This document shows positions 19,993-29,679 of a DNA stretch of 64,000 nucleotides, piece by piece; within the stretch, counting starts at the first letter, position 1, and each line of letters begins with the position of its first letter. Location of the stretch: NCBI GenBank assembly GCA_023382975.1, contig JAHDXO010000005.1:108886-172885 (forward strand). Direction: 5' to 3'. Source of the DNA: Pirellulaceae bacterium. Its GTDB lineage: Bacteria; Planctomycetota; Planctomycetia; Pirellulales; Pirellulaceae. The position numbers and the translations under genes are program-made. Under the pieces are notes generated by a model. That model was not told the DNA's origin. It did not search any database and saw nothing but the letters and a program-made list of their open reading frames with translations.

Positions 19993-20082
19993 ACCGCAGT
20001 TCGCGATCGTGCGACGTTTCCGCGAACCCCATGAACCGGAGACCTCGTTGTTTTCTCCGCCAAGGAGCCAACCCGCGCTTCC

Positions 20083-20688
20083 TCAGCCGAGCAGGTCGAC
20101 GGGCTGGCGGGTGGGGCGGATCAGGGCGCCGATGATCAGACCGGCGAAGATCCAGGAGACGATCACATCGACGAACATGGCAAGCGTGTGATCCAGCGGG
20201 AACCACATCCAGTTCCAGTACGACAGATGGCAGAACGTCGCGGCAAAGACGCCCAGCAGGGTCACCAACCCGACGCGGGCTAGATAGTCCTGGCACCTTC
20301 CCAGCGATAGCCAGAGGACAAATGCCGCGATCGTTGCGGACACCCAATCGATGAAGAATCCGGTGATCAGAATCGGCGCGCTCATCGGTTCGGCGCCTTC
20401 GACCTTGACAAAGATGCTCATCAGCGGACCTTCCCGATGCCGCTGGAGCCACCGCGTCATCCGCTGCTCCATGTCTTCCGCGGTCGCGACGCCGGCTGCG
20501 TTAGGCAAGCCGGGAACGACGTACAGTCCGCTCTCGATCCCTTGCGTCTGGATGGCCCGCCGCACGGCGTCCTCGTCGGCCAGGCCGCGCACTGACCGGT
20601 CGTGCAGGGGCGTCACCATCCACGACACCATGCCCCAACAGAAGACCACGATCGCCCCGGCAAAACCGGCAAACGGTACTTGTCGCAT
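20083..20688 (-). CDS. Integral membrane protein of unknown function
   Basis: This 201-residue protein has about four membrane helices: residues 7-27, ~104-124, ~134-154 and ~167-190. A soluble loop of about 75 residues lies between the first two. I do not recognise the family. It ends 270 bp from the rRNA methyltransferase stop, across the tandem repeat block. It follows the SDR gene on the same strand with a 43-bp gap and may be co-transcribed with it. Confidence 0.75.
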   Translation of the reverse strand: MRQVPFAGFAGAIVVFCWGMVSWMVTPLHDRSVRGLADEDAVRRAIQTQGIESGLYVVPGLPNAAGVATAEDMEQRMTRWLQRHREGPLMSIFVKVEGAEPMSAPILITGFFIDWVSATIAAFVLWLSLGRCQDYLARVGLVTLLGVFAATFCHLSYWNWMWFPLDHTLAMFVDVIVSWIFAGLIIGALIRPTRQPVDLLG

Positions 20689-20731
20689 CGCTGTTCATTC
20701 CCTCCGCGGCCATGCCGCCTGTGCCAAAACG

Positions 20732-21505
20732 CTAGATGGGTCTCTTTCGGTTCGTCGCCTCCGCGGCGTAGATCGAACGGCCACCGTCGACCGGCAGGCA
20801 GACGCCGGTCACAAACGGATTGTCGATGAAGAACTTGACGGCCAGCGAGACGCTTTCGGGACAATTCCCGAACTTGACCAGCGTCGAATCGACCATCGCT
20901 TGCCGCTCTTCCTCGCTGGCTTCTTCGGGAAACAACACGGGACCGGGTTGGATACAGTTCACGCGAACTCGCGGATTGCGGTGCGACAACTCGACGGCCA
21001 ACGACCACGTCATGGTCGCGACGCAGCCTTTGGCCATGAAGTAAGCCACGTGGTCCAGGTAAGGTCGCCGCACGGCCCAATCGCTGAAGGTGACGATGAC
21101 GCCGCCCTCCGGCTGGGACGCCATGATTAGGCCGGCGCGTCGCGAGCAGAGAAAAGTCCCCAACGCATCGACCCGAAAATGCCGCAGTACGTCCTCGGCG
21201 GTGACCTGCTCCAACGGGATCGACTGCCAGACCGAGGCCGTGGTCACCAACACATCCAGTCGTCCGAAGCGACCGGTCACCGCCTCGAACATGGCATCTA
21301 CCTGCTGCGGGTCGCTCACGTCCGCCCCGAACGCCTCGCTGGAAACGCCCATCGCCCGCAACTCGGCCACCGTGTGCGCCGCGGATTCCGCGGATCGGTG
21401 GTAGTGCAGAGCCACGTCGAATCCCCACCCCGCCAGGGAACGGGCGATCGTGTTTCCCACTCGTTGTCGGCCGCTGCCGGTGACCAGGGCGACTTTCGCA
21501 CTCAT
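20732..21505 (-). CDS. Short-chain dehydrogenase/reductase
   Basis: This 257-residue SDR has a modified cofactor motif (VTGSGRQRVGNTIA), where the usual TGxxxGxG is TGSGRQRVG; that variant is seen in pteridine-reductase-like members. The catalytic residues are Ser141, Tyr155 and Lys159 (YFMAK). The C-terminal VTGVCLPVDGGRSI is typical of the family. The start is ATG 21505, which overlaps the upstream gene's stop (ATGA); the longer open frame is not used. Substrate is unknown; a reductase acting on a pterin or an acyl group is an inference from the motif. Confidence 0.85.
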   Translation of the reverse strand: MSAKVALVTGSGRQRVGNTIARSLAGWGFDVALHYHRSAESAAHTVAELRAMGVSSEAFGADVSDPQQVDAMFEAVTGRFGRLDVLVTTASVWQSIPLEQVTAEDVLRHFRVDALGTFLCSRRAGLIMASQPEGGVIVTFSDWAVRRPYLDHVAYFMAKGCVATMTWSLAVELSHRNPRVRVNCIQPGPVLFPEEASEEERQAMVDSTLVKFGNCPESVSLAVKFFIDNPFVTGVCLPVDGGRSIYAAEATNRKRPI

Positions 21506-22026
21506 GGATCGACCTGCGGCTTGATCGTTCCGAACAGATGCCCGCCCACGTCGTCGTGACTCCAGGTGCCGGCGTACTTCTTGCCGTCGATCACCACGCG
21601 CGAACTGAACGTCCCAAGTCCCGGGATCGTCAGTTGGGTCAGGGTGATCACGGGCGTGTCGCCGGCCCACTTGACTTCCAGCGGCAGCGGCACCGTGATG
21701 TCCTTGTCGGAGTACTTGATCCGCGCCTGGAACAACCAGAAGTCGCCGTCGGGCAACTTGCGCACGCTCTGGATCGTGTACTGCTCGCGGCGCAACGGTG
21801 GTTCGTCCCGTCCCACGATCGTGTATTGGCCGTCCAGCACCGCGCCGCTCAATGTCTGCTGGAACGTTCGAAAGCGTTCCGCTTGCTCGTCCGCCGCCGC
21901 ACCCGGAACCTCGTCCGCCGCCAACACGGTGCTTTGACGGATCACTCCCGAAACGGCGAGCAACAGCAGACTGAAAGCAAGACGAGGCAGGACCGGGGAG
22001 GTCAAAAGGATTTTCAACACACGCAA
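21502..22026 (-). CDS. Secreted protein of unknown function
   Basis: This 174-residue protein has a signal peptide (residues ~1-36, hydrophobic LAFSLLLLAVSGVI, then AADE). The mature part is a beta-rich domain (DFWLFQARIKYSDKDITVPL, TWSHDDVGGHLFG). I do not recognise a named family, though proteins of this pattern are common in planctomycetes. It overlaps the SDR start by four bases, so the two form an operon. Confidence 0.75.
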   Translation of the reverse strand: MRVLKILLTSPVLPRLAFSLLLLAVSGVIRQSTVLAADEVPGAAADEQAERFRTFQQTLSGAVLDGQYTIVGRDEPPLRREQYTIQSVRKLPDGDFWLFQARIKYSDKDITVPLPLEVKWAGDTPVITLTQLTIPGLGTFSSRVVIDGKKYAGTWSHDDVGGHLFGTIKPQVDP

Positions 22027-22111
22027 CTCCTCAATCGATGGCGGAAATCAGTCTGTGTCTCATCTCAGTGGAACCACTTTAACGCCTGGCACCGCAACTG
22101 CAAATGGGCCC

Positions 22112-22155
22112 CGCGTTCGGCGCCCGCGGGCCACCAGACGCCCGCGGGCCACTGG
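22112..22155. repeat. Short GC-rich direct repeat (CGCCCGCGGGCCAC)
   Basis: CGCCCGCGGGCCAC occurs twice, about 18 bases apart, and each copy holds the palindrome CCCGCGGG. It lies in the 256-bp gap between the divergent secreted-protein and NIF3 genes, so it could sit in a promoter region. No function can be read from it. Confidence 0.6.
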
Positions 22156-22282
22156 GGCCAAGCTGGCACAGCGCGTTGCCTGCGGTATGATAGCGAGTGC
22201 AGGTTCGCACCAGACCGATGCCGGCGGTTCGTGGCGTGGGAAATCTAGCCGGGCTTACGATAACGAGGACGGGAACGCACCG

Positions 22283-23074
22283 ATGATTCAACTGCGGGAA
22301 ATCTGCGCGTATTTGGAGGCATTTGCTCCGCTGCAAATGGCCGAAGATTGGGATAACGTCGGCTTGTTGGTCGGCGATCCTCAACAAACGGTCGGCCGCG
22401 TGATGACCTGCCTGACGGTGACTCCTGCAAGTGCGGCCGAGGCGGTTGCCCAATCGGCCGATCTGATCGTCACGCACCACCCGTTGCCTTTCCGGCCGCT
22501 GAAACGACTGACGGCCGACCAGACGCCCAGCCGCCTGCTGCTCCAACTGATTCGGGCCGGAATCGCCGTCTACAGCCCGCATACCGCTTTTGATTCGGCC
22601 GTCGAAGGGATCAATCAGCAATTGGCAACCGGCTTGGGCCTGATCGACGTGGCGCCGCTGGTCGTTCCCGATGCTACGATGCCGGAGCGAGGCGCGGGAC
22701 GGCACGGCCGATTGAGCGAAGCGATGCCTTTGTCCGGGCTGGTTCAGCGATTGAAGCAATTCCTTTCCATCGACGGACTGCACCTTGTCGGCGACTCGAA
22801 CCGCATCGTCCTTCGAGTCGCGGTGGCCTGCGGGGCGGCCGGCGAGTTCCTGGGGCCGGCGGCCGATGCCGGCTGCGATGTCCTGGTGACCGGCGAGACG
22901 ACGTTCCATACTTGCCTGGAGGCCGAGGCGTCGGAGATCGCTCTGTTGTTGCCCGGGCATTTCGCCAGCGAACGTTTCGCCGTCGAAACGCTGGCCGAAT
23001 GGCTGGCCGGCGAATTCCCGGACCTGACGGTGTGGGCCAGCCGCGAAGAGAAAGATCCGCTGCGCTGGGTGTGA
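22283..23074 (+). CDS. NIF3-family dinuclear-metal protein
   Basis: This 263-residue protein has the family pattern AEDWDNVGLLVGDP near the N-terminus, the metal-binding LIVTHHPLPFRPLKRL near residue 72, AVYSPHTAFDSAVEGIN, and the C-terminal VLVTGETTFHTCLEAE and LLPGHFASERFAVE. Members form ring-shaped hexamers with two metal ions per subunit. Their biochemical role is unsettled, although some are annotated as GTP cyclohydrolase I type 2. The start at 22283 opens directly on conserved sequence. Confidence 0.92.
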   Translation: MIQLREICAYLEAFAPLQMAEDWDNVGLLVGDPQQTVGRVMTCLTVTPASAAEAVAQSADLIVTHHPLPFRPLKRLTADQTPSRLLLQLIRAGIAVYSPHTAFDSAVEGINQQLATGLGLIDVAPLVVPDATMPERGAGRHGRLSEAMPLSGLVQRLKQFLSIDGLHLVGDSNRIVLRVAVACGAAGEFLGPAADAGCDVLVTGETTFHTCLEAEASEIALLLPGHFASERFAVETLAEWLAGEFPDLTVWASREEKDPLRWV

Positions 23075-23087
23075 CGCTCGTCCCGCC

Positions 23088-25835
23088 TTATCGTTTCCTT
23101 CCGGGTTGCGCCGCATCGGCCGCTTGGCGGATGACGATGCCGTTCAAGATCGCGAACGAATTGCTGTCCAGCGGACTGAATTCGATGTCCAGTCGACCGT
23201 CCCGCACCAGGACTTTGGGTTCGACATGCGTGACCGGTCCACTGATTCCCGGACCGTGGAATACTCGCTGAAAAGCTTGAGGGGTGCCGCGTTCCCAGAC
23301 GGCGATGAACCGCCGTCGATCGGCGTCGTTGGTCCATTGCTCGCAAAAACACAGCGTGATCTCGTAGACGCCGTCCGGCACGGTGGCACGGAATCCCGTC
23401 AGGCCTCGGATCGCCGTCTCGGCCCACAACTGCTGCGGGTACGCTTGAACCGACTTTCCCGCCGACGACCCGCCCTCGTGCCCGAAGTCCCGCACGCCGT
23501 GTTTTTCCGATTTCTGCCACTTGTTTCCCGCTTCGTCCTGGTAGGCATCCCCGCCCAGATTGACAAACAAGGTGAATCGATCGTCGGCCTGGCCGCCAAT
23601 GTTCCCCGGAATCGGGCCGGGGGCAGCGAGCGGATCCGCATCCGACGTGGCGAGCAGCCGGAAGCAGCCCAGATTCTCGCGCTGCACGAGCGAGATGTTC
23701 AAGCGGCTGCCTGCTGGCAATTCCAACGGCATCGTGGGCAGGAAGGTGATCGACACCGTCTCGCCGCGCCGGCGAACGGTCCAGGCGCTGTCGTCCGAGT
23801 CGTCGACCAGCCGTTTCGCGAGATCGTCCTTGGGTTCGGCGACCGCCGTGAACCCGACCTTGCGAGCTGGTTGAGTTCCATCGACCGCCTCCACCAACAC
23901 GCGGAACTGCGACAGGGCGAATCGTCCAGCCAGTCCCCACCCCGGTCCCGTGCCCGGCAGCGATTCATGCGGGAGAGCTTCCAACCGCAACGCCGTAATC
24001 GTCTGCGGCGGTGTTTCCATCAGGATTCGATACGATTCGTTCTCGCGAGTCGTGCCGTCCGACAAGATCACGCCGCCATCCAGCAGCCGCAATTGCGAAT
24101 CGCCCGACGCTTCCAAACGGCTGGGCGTCAGCACGAGGTAGCCCTTGGGCAACACCTGAGCCGCTGCCTTCGGCTCGCTGGCCGGCGCATCGTCCTCGGC
24201 CGGCATAGTCGGGTCGAGGGCCGGCGGGTCGCCTGCATCGTCCCCCGCAGTCGCATCGGTCGCAAGCGACTGGTCGGTCGCATCGGCGGTCGATTCGTCG
24301 GCGGCGATGGAGGCCGCAAGGTCCACGGTCAGGGGTTGCGGAGCGTCTGAACTGTGCAGCCATTTCTCGGCCAGATAGTCTTCCAGCGTTTTCCGCTCGG
24401 CATCATCCAACGCCCGGTTGTAGATCAACAGTTCCGCCAAATCGCCTTGAAAAAACTGCTGAAGGTCGGTACTGGACCTCGCCACGCATCCCAGACGCAG
24501 GACGCGGTTGGTCCGGAGTTCATAGTCGCCCGCTGCTTCGATGCGGTGATCGTGGCCGTCGATGAACCAGCCGATCCCGTCTTGATCGGCGCGGACGACT
24601 CGCACCCGCGCCTCGCGCCCCGTGTCGCCTCGGACGGCAAACGAATCACCGCCGATCTGCAGACCGGCGGCGCCTCGCATCCAGGCGAAACTGCCGGAGG
24701 AATCGCCGGTACCTTTCGAGAGCAGGCTGCCTTCGCCGCCGCGCGCGATGTACAACACGGTGTACTGTCCGCCCAGGTTCAGCGGCTCCGTTGTCCGGGG
24801 CAGGGATAGGTTCGCACGACCGGCAAAACGCACGACCGGATGGTCCCCCAGTCCGGCATCGGCGTACCGGGGCCGCGAGTCGGCGTTGTCCGCACTGGCT
24901 TGGAAACGACCGTCGCTCTTGTCGCTCCACGCCATGACGCGCGACGAATCATCGAGCTGCAGGGTAGCGCGGTCGGCGGCATCCAGCCACAGCGCCAGTC
25001 CGTCGAACTTCCGAGGCGGCGAAGCGGCCAGATCCTGCTCGGTAAACGTCGGCTGCGGATCGTCCAACTCGGGACCGGGCAGCGGGGGTGCCGCCCCCTC
25101 GTCGCGCAGACTGCCAGCCTGCGTCGTCCCAGGCGGTTCGCCCTCGTGCGCAACCCGCGGTTCCGCGCCCTCGCAGCGCAGGCTGCCAGCCTGCGCCGCC
25201 GACGACGTTTCACGTTCGCGTATCGCTGGCTGATCCGGCTGCGAAACCAATTCGGGCGCTGGCTCCTCCGTCTGCCGACCGCGGCCGGAGAGCCACGCGA
25301 CGAACAGCAAGAACACGAGCAGCCCGGCGACTCCGCCAACCAAGAACGCTCTTCGTCGCTTGTCGAGTGGACCCTTGCTTGCCGCCCGTGACTTGGCTCG
25401 ACTCGCCATGGTCGTCTTCGTCTTGCCTGACACCGCCGGCGAAGTAGACTGGATGATCGACGGAAGTTCGGCCGGCGCGGCGTGCTCCGTCGCCGAGATC
25501 GGCTGCGCCGGATCAGGTTGACGCACCAACGGCGGAGGCGCCGGAATCGACTCGGCCAGCCGAAGTCGCAATTCCGCGTCGTAAGCGGCCTTCTTGTCGG
25601 GGTCCAACAGACAGCGCCGGGCGGCGGCAAGTTCGTTCAACAGCCGCTGTGCGTGCTTCACATGCGCCGCGTCCGTAATCTCCTGAAGAAAGCCGATGTG
25701 CCGCATGGCCACGGAATCGATCACTTCGCGATCCGATTCGAACGGGGCGATTCCGAGCAGTCGATAGTGATGGGGCGGCTGCTCCTCAGGCGGAATCCCC
25801 AGCCAGCGATGATAGGGATCGAATGTTCCTGACAT
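23088..25835 (-). CDS. J-like/LamG/malectin multidomain membrane protein
   Basis: This 915-residue protein starts with a planctomycete J-like module (FDPYHRWLGIPPEEQPPHHY, then RLLGI and LLNELAAARRCLLDPDKKAAYD). It lacks the HPD motif, so it is not a true Hsp70 co-chaperone. A membrane helix follows (RRAFLVGGVAGLLVFLLFVA, near residue 165), then a repeat-derived linker, a concanavalin/LamG-like domain (~290-490) and a C-terminal malectin-like domain (~760-910), probably carbohydrate-binding. The N-terminus should be cytoplasmic and the rest exported. ATG 25835 is preferred over the longer open frame to 25949, because conserved sequence begins there. Confidence 0.85.
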   Translation of the reverse strand: MSGTFDPYHRWLGIPPEEQPPHHYRLLGIAPFESDREVIDSVAMRHIGFLQEITDAAHVKHAQRLLNELAAARRCLLDPDKKAAYDAELRLRLAESIPAPPPLVRQPDPAQPISATEHAAPAELPSIIQSTSPAVSGKTKTTMASRAKSRAASKGPLDKRRRAFLVGGVAGLLVFLLFVAWLSGRGRQTEEPAPELVSQPDQPAIRERETSSAAQAGSLRCEGAEPRVAHEGEPPGTTQAGSLRDEGAAPPLPGPELDDPQPTFTEQDLAASPPRKFDGLALWLDAADRATLQLDDSSRVMAWSDKSDGRFQASADNADSRPRYADAGLGDHPVVRFAGRANLSLPRTTEPLNLGGQYTVLYIARGGEGSLLSKGTGDSSGSFAWMRGAAGLQIGGDSFAVRGDTGREARVRVVRADQDGIGWFIDGHDHRIEAAGDYELRTNRVLRLGCVARSSTDLQQFFQGDLAELLIYNRALDDAERKTLEDYLAEKWLHSSDAPQPLTVDLAASIAADESTADATDQSLATDATAGDDAGDPPALDPTMPAEDDAPASEPKAAAQVLPKGYLVLTPSRLEASGDSQLRLLDGGVILSDGTTRENESYRILMETPPQTITALRLEALPHESLPGTGPGWGLAGRFALSQFRVLVEAVDGTQPARKVGFTAVAEPKDDLAKRLVDDSDDSAWTVRRRGETVSITFLPTMPLELPAGSRLNISLVQRENLGCFRLLATSDADPLAAPGPIPGNIGGQADDRFTLFVNLGGDAYQDEAGNKWQKSEKHGVRDFGHEGGSSAGKSVQAYPQQLWAETAIRGLTGFRATVPDGVYEITLCFCEQWTNDADRRRFIAVWERGTPQAFQRVFHGPGISGPVTHVEPKVLVRDGRLDIEFSPLDSNSFAILNGIVIRQAADAAQPGRKR
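25104..25125. repeat. AGACTGCCAGCCT repeat copy inside the LamG/malectin gene
   Basis: GCGCAGACTGCCAGCCTGCG followed by TC is a slightly degenerate copy of the GGCTGGCAGCC palindrome family. On the coding strand it gives TQAGSLRDEGA in the linker after the membrane helix. Confidence 0.8.
25173..25199. repeat. GCAGGCTGCCAGCCTGC repeat copy inside the LamG/malectin gene
   Basis: GCAGCGCAGGCTGCCAGCCT followed by GCGCCGC is a second copy 69 bp from the previous one. It is read as AAQAGSLRCEGAEP. Both copies and their flanks (…GAEPRVAHEGEPPGTTQAGS…) look like an amplified insert in a flexible linker. Confidence 0.85.
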
Positions 25836-26078
25836 GACCGATTTCCAATCCGACCGCCGTCTTGTTCGGGCCTCGAACCGCGTGCCTCTTGGTCCACCGT
25901 GTTCCCCATTGTGAGCCGTTTCCCCTCCAGCGGCAAGACGCTTGGTCAATCTTTCGATCCCAGATGGACGGAATGCTGGAAACGCGGTGGCTTTTTCAAC
26001 GGGGACGCAACAAAATACGATCTCGGACGTTTATTCCCCAGTGAGTTTTTTCCCTTCCAGTATTATTGGAGCAATGCA

Positions 26079-26831
26079 ATGAGACGTTTCGCGATTCTGA
26101 CGCCGTGGTTGGCCACGGTCCTGTTCGTCGTGATGGTTGGCAGCCTTAGCGCACAGCCGCCAGGCCCTCCCGGCGGGCGCGGTGGCCGCGGTGGTCCGCC
26201 TCCGGGCGGTCCCGGCTTCGGCCCCGGTCCCGGTGCTGGCGGACAGATCGCGTTCGAGAGCAGCACGCAGCCCAAGGACGAAGACGAGGCCAAGATTCTG
26301 AAAGCGATCGAAGACATTCTCCAGAAACAGGGGCGGCGGATGAACGTTCCCGCCGCGGACGGCCGTCTGCTGCGGACCCTGGCCGAATCCCTGGATGCGA
26401 AGCAAGTGGTCGAGATCGGCACGTCGAACGGGATCTCCGCGATCTGGATGGCCATGGCGCTGCGGAAGACCGACGGTCACGTGACGACTCACGAGATCGA
26501 TCCGGACACGGCCGCGCTGGCGCGTGAGAACTTTGCCGCCGCTGGCGTGGCCGACCGAATCACGGTCGTCGAAGGCGATGCGCACCAGAAGGTGACCGAG
26601 TTGAAAGGTCCGATCGATCTGGTGTTCATCGACGCCGACAAGGAAGGCTATCTGGATTATTTCCAGAAACTTCTGCCGCTGGTGCGCCCCGGCGGAATCA
26701 TCTGCGCGCACAACATGAACGCGCGACAGGCCGATCCGGCCTTCGTCAAGGCGATCACCACCAGTCCCGAAGTCGAAACGCTGTTCTACATGCAGGGTGG
26801 CGGCATGAGCATTTCCATGAAGAAACGCTAG
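26079..26831 (+). CDS. Exported class I O-methyltransferase
   Basis: This 250-residue protein begins with a signal peptide (FAILTPWLATVLFVVMVGSLSA), followed by a Gly/Pro/Arg-rich linker (PPGPPGGRGGRGGPPPGG). The rest is an O-methyltransferase family 3 (catechol-type) domain: VVEIGTSNGISAIWMA near residue 110, HEIDPDTAA, DLVFIDADKEGYLDYFQKL and LVRPGGIICAHN. The metal and SAM-binding acidic residues are present. Putting this fold behind a signal peptide is unusual, because SAM is cytoplasmic. The start is ATG 26079 with TGGAG 7-8 bases upstream. Confidence 0.88.
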   Translation: MRRFAILTPWLATVLFVVMVGSLSAQPPGPPGGRGGRGGPPPGGPGFGPGPGAGGQIAFESSTQPKDEDEAKILKAIEDILQKQGRRMNVPAADGRLLRTLAESLDAKQVVEIGTSNGISAIWMAMALRKTDGHVTTHEIDPDTAALARENFAAAGVADRITVVEGDAHQKVTELKGPIDLVFIDADKEGYLDYFQKLLPLVRPGGIICAHNMNARQADPAFVKAITTSPEVETLFYMQGGGMSISMKKR

Positions 26832-26850
26832 ACATCACTCGCCAATCTCC

Positions 26851-26886
26851 CGGACGAGCCCGGATCGCAGCCATCCGGGCCGTCCG
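26851..26886 (+). terminator. Terminator-like hairpin without T run
   Basis: CGGAC-GA-GCCCGGAT pairs with ATCCGGGC-C-GTCCG around a CGCAGCC loop, just after the O-methyltransferase stop. The stem is strong but no T run follows, so it may be a processing or pausing hairpin. The rest of the 289-bp gap to the next gene shows nothing I can name. Confidence 0.45.
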
Positions 26887-27120
26887 CCGAGCCATCGCGC
26901 GCGAAGCACCCCGCGCGCACAGCCATCTCGCCGCGTGCGTCCCCATCGCCTGCTTCTCCAGCACCTCTTTCCGAAGCGAAATTGACAGGCGTATCTGTCC
27001 GTCGGTACATTCTACGTCCAGTCAGCCGCCCGTTTCGGCGGCGTGCCCGTCTCCGATGATCGGTTCTCGGCACGCTCAATTGGCTTGAGACATGGGAATT
27101 ATAAGGCGAGACAGTGAAGC

Positions 27121-28974
27121 ATGAGAAAGACACCGATTCCGGCGGCAAGAGTTGTCCGTTTGCTGTTTGTAGGATTGTTGGGCGCCTGCGTTGGCAGTCG
27201 CGGCGCGTCGGCTGCTGATCCGGCGCCCGGCTATTTGGGACCGAGATCGCTGGCGGTGAGCCCCGACGGCCGCACGTTGTACGTCGCTTGCGAAGATGCC
27301 AGGCAAGTGGCCTGGGTCGGGACCGCGGATGGCAAGGTGATCCGCCGCGTGGATCTGCCCGCGGAGCCCACGGGGCTGGCGCTCAGTCCCGATGCGTCGC
27401 GGTTGGCGGTCACGTGTGCCGCACCCAAGAGCGGCGTGGTTGTGCTCGATGCCGACACCGGCCAGTCGCTGCAAGTCCTTCCGGCCGGTCACACCGCGAT
27501 GAGTCCCGTGTTCAGCTCGGACGGCAAGCGGCTGTACGTCTGCAACCGCTTCGACAACGACGTTTCGGTGTTCGACCTGACGACCGGCGACCTTGTCGCG
27601 CGAATCCGTGCCGACCGCGAGCCGATCGTGGCGGCGATGACGCCCGACGGACGCACCTTGCTGGTTGCCGACCATCTGCCGAACACGCGGACCGACCGCG
27701 CGTTCGAAGGCAACGTCTCGCCCCGGGTGACATTCGTCGATACCCAGTCACTGCAGACCTCGACCACCGCGCTTCCGCACGGCGCCAACGGCATTCGCGG
27801 GATGAGCGTTTCGCCGGACGGACAGTACGCGCTGGTAACGCACCTGTTGTCGAATTTCGAGAGCGTTCCGTTCCGGGTGGACACGGGCTGGATCAACGTG
27901 AACGTGGTCAGCGTCATCGATCTGCCTCAGCGTACCGTCATCGCTACGATCGGTTTGGACGAATACTACCGAGGCGCAGGAAATCCTTGGGACGTGCTAT
28001 GGTCCGCCGACGGCACGATGGTCTACATCAGCGTTGCCGGGACTCACGAACTGGCCGTGATCCGTGCCGAGGACTTATTGAGCGACCAAGCCCGCCGCAC
28101 GATGCAGCCGATGATGGTGGCGTGGCCGATTTATCCCAGTCTGGGCGCGAGTCTGTGGCGGCGGATCGCGCTGCCGGGCAAGGGAATGCGCGGACTGGCC
28201 GCCGTTGGCTCGAAGGTCTACGTCGCCCAGTATTTCAGCGACAGCATCGCCCAGGTTGATCTGCATCCCGGCGGCGAAGCCCGCATGAATGAGATCGCCC
28301 TGGGGGCGGCTCCCGTGCTCACCGAGGTGCGGCGCGGGCACCTGCTGTTCGAAGATGCGACGCTGTGTTACCAGCACTGGCAGAGCTGCGCAAGCTGCCA
28401 TCCGGACGCGCGGGTGGACGGTCTGAACTGGGATCTGCTGAACGACGGGCCGGGCAATCCCAAGAATACCAAGAGCATGTTGCTGTCTCATGCGACGCCG
28501 CCCTCGATGGCGTTGGGAGTTCGCGCCACGGCCGAAATCGCCGTGCGTGCGGGGTTCGTCCACATCTTGTTCAGCGAGCCGCCCGACGAGGATTCGGTGG
28601 CGATCGATGCCTATCTGAAGTCATTGCGCCCCGTGCCCAGTCCCTATTTGGTCGATGGCGGATTGAGCGAATTGGCGGAACGGGGTCGTGAGTTGTACGA
28701 CAGCGACCGCATCGGTTGCTATCGCTGCCACCCCGCGCCGCTGTACACCGATCTGCGGGCGCACAATGTCGGCACGCGGACGCCGAACGACCGACTCGAT
28801 CGCTTCGACACTCCGACGCTGGTCGAGGCCTGGCGCACGGCGCCCTATCTGCACGACGGACGCTACACCACCATCCGCCAGCTACTGACCGAAGGACGCC
28901 ACGGTCTGCGGCCGAACGAAAAGTTGAACGAAGACGAGATCGACGCGCTGGTCGAGTTCGTGCTGTCGCTGTAA
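27121..28974 (+). CDS. YVTN beta-propeller/dihaem cytochrome c protein
   Basis: This 617-residue exported protein has a signal peptide (VVRLLFVGLLGACVGSRGASA). A YVTN-type seven-bladed propeller follows (SPDGRTLYVACEDARQVAWV, SSDGKRLYVCNRFDNDVSVF; residues ~35-390), then a dihaem region with CASCHPD near residue 423 and CYRCHP near residue 532. The C-terminus, FDTPTLVEAWRTAPYLHDGR, matches the MauG/cytochrome c peroxidase-like family often fused to propellers in planctomycetes. It probably works in periplasmic electron transfer; the substrate is unknown. Confidence 0.87.
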   Translation: MRKTPIPAARVVRLLFVGLLGACVGSRGASAADPAPGYLGPRSLAVSPDGRTLYVACEDARQVAWVGTADGKVIRRVDLPAEPTGLALSPDASRLAVTCAAPKSGVVVLDADTGQSLQVLPAGHTAMSPVFSSDGKRLYVCNRFDNDVSVFDLTTGDLVARIRADREPIVAAMTPDGRTLLVADHLPNTRTDRAFEGNVSPRVTFVDTQSLQTSTTALPHGANGIRGMSVSPDGQYALVTHLLSNFESVPFRVDTGWINVNVVSVIDLPQRTVIATIGLDEYYRGAGNPWDVLWSADGTMVYISVAGTHELAVIRAEDLLSDQARRTMQPMMVAWPIYPSLGASLWRRIALPGKGMRGLAAVGSKVYVAQYFSDSIAQVDLHPGGEARMNEIALGAAPVLTEVRRGHLLFEDATLCYQHWQSCASCHPDARVDGLNWDLLNDGPGNPKNTKSMLLSHATPPSMALGVRATAEIAVRAGFVHILFSEPPDEDSVAIDAYLKSLRPVPSPYLVDGGLSELAERGRELYDSDRIGCYRCHPAPLYTDLRAHNVGTRTPNDRLDRFDTPTLVEAWRTAPYLHDGRYTTIRQLLTEGRHGLRPNEKLNEDEIDALVEFVLSL

Positions 28975-29248
28975 CGGGACGGGGAAACAATAAAGGATTG
29001 CTCGTCCAAGGAGTGAGCAGGAGGCATGCGAGCAGCCATGATCATCGTGGCCACGAACGCGAGCCTCGACGGGGCAAGCTCGTAGTACATTGAGTACCTG
29101 AACCGTTGTGTCTCGCGCCCGTTGTCCGGCCGGTCGCATCGGTTAGCGCGCCGTAGCAATCGGCGCACAAAAACCGCCACGCCTGCGAAAGCGTAGCGGT
29201 TGGTCCAACGACAATGGCTGGCGAAGAGGGAGCGTCTGCGCCGCAGGT

Positions 29249-29434
29249 TCAGGCGGCGTTCTCCAACTCGCTCAGCATTTCGACGGCCGCGTAGGCGTTT
29301 TCGATGCCGCCGATGTCCTCGATGAACTGCTGCAAGGCAATGACTTGACGAGGGCTGAGGTCGTTGCCGTCCTCGGCCAGCAACTCGGCGATGTCGTGGG
29401 CGGGCAGGTCTTGAATGCGCAGGGTCTCGGGCAT
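29249..29434 (-). CDS. Small acidic protein of unknown function
   Basis: This 61-residue acidic protein begins MPETLRIQDLPAHDIAELLA and ends ENAYAAVEMLSELENAA; it is probably all helical. AAAGGAAAG lies 3-11 bases before ATG 29434, which decides against the longer open frame to 29461. It is divergent from the micro-gene at 29680. Planctomycetes have many such short acidic proteins, and some carry a leader-like segment of a peptide precursor; that reading is only a guess here. Confidence 0.65.
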   Translation of the reverse strand: MPETLRIQDLPAHDIAELLAEDGNDLSPRQVIALQQFIEDIGGIENAYAAVEMLSELENAA

Positions 29435-29679
29435 GTTCTTTCCTTTCGCGTTAGGGGACATGTGCGATATCGGCCGATTCTAGGCGTGACTCCACGTTTC
29501 CCGGCCACGACCGATAAGCTGGGCAAAATCTTCCGTCCCCGCCGAATCGGCTCAAGCAAAGCTGGCAAGCTTTCCGGGTTTTGCAGCGGCCCTCGCCCGC
29601 ACGAAAATTCTGTTCGAGGTCGAGCCGATCAAATGGTCGGAGAGCCGTTCGATCCGTCACCCCAGGAGAAAACTAGACG

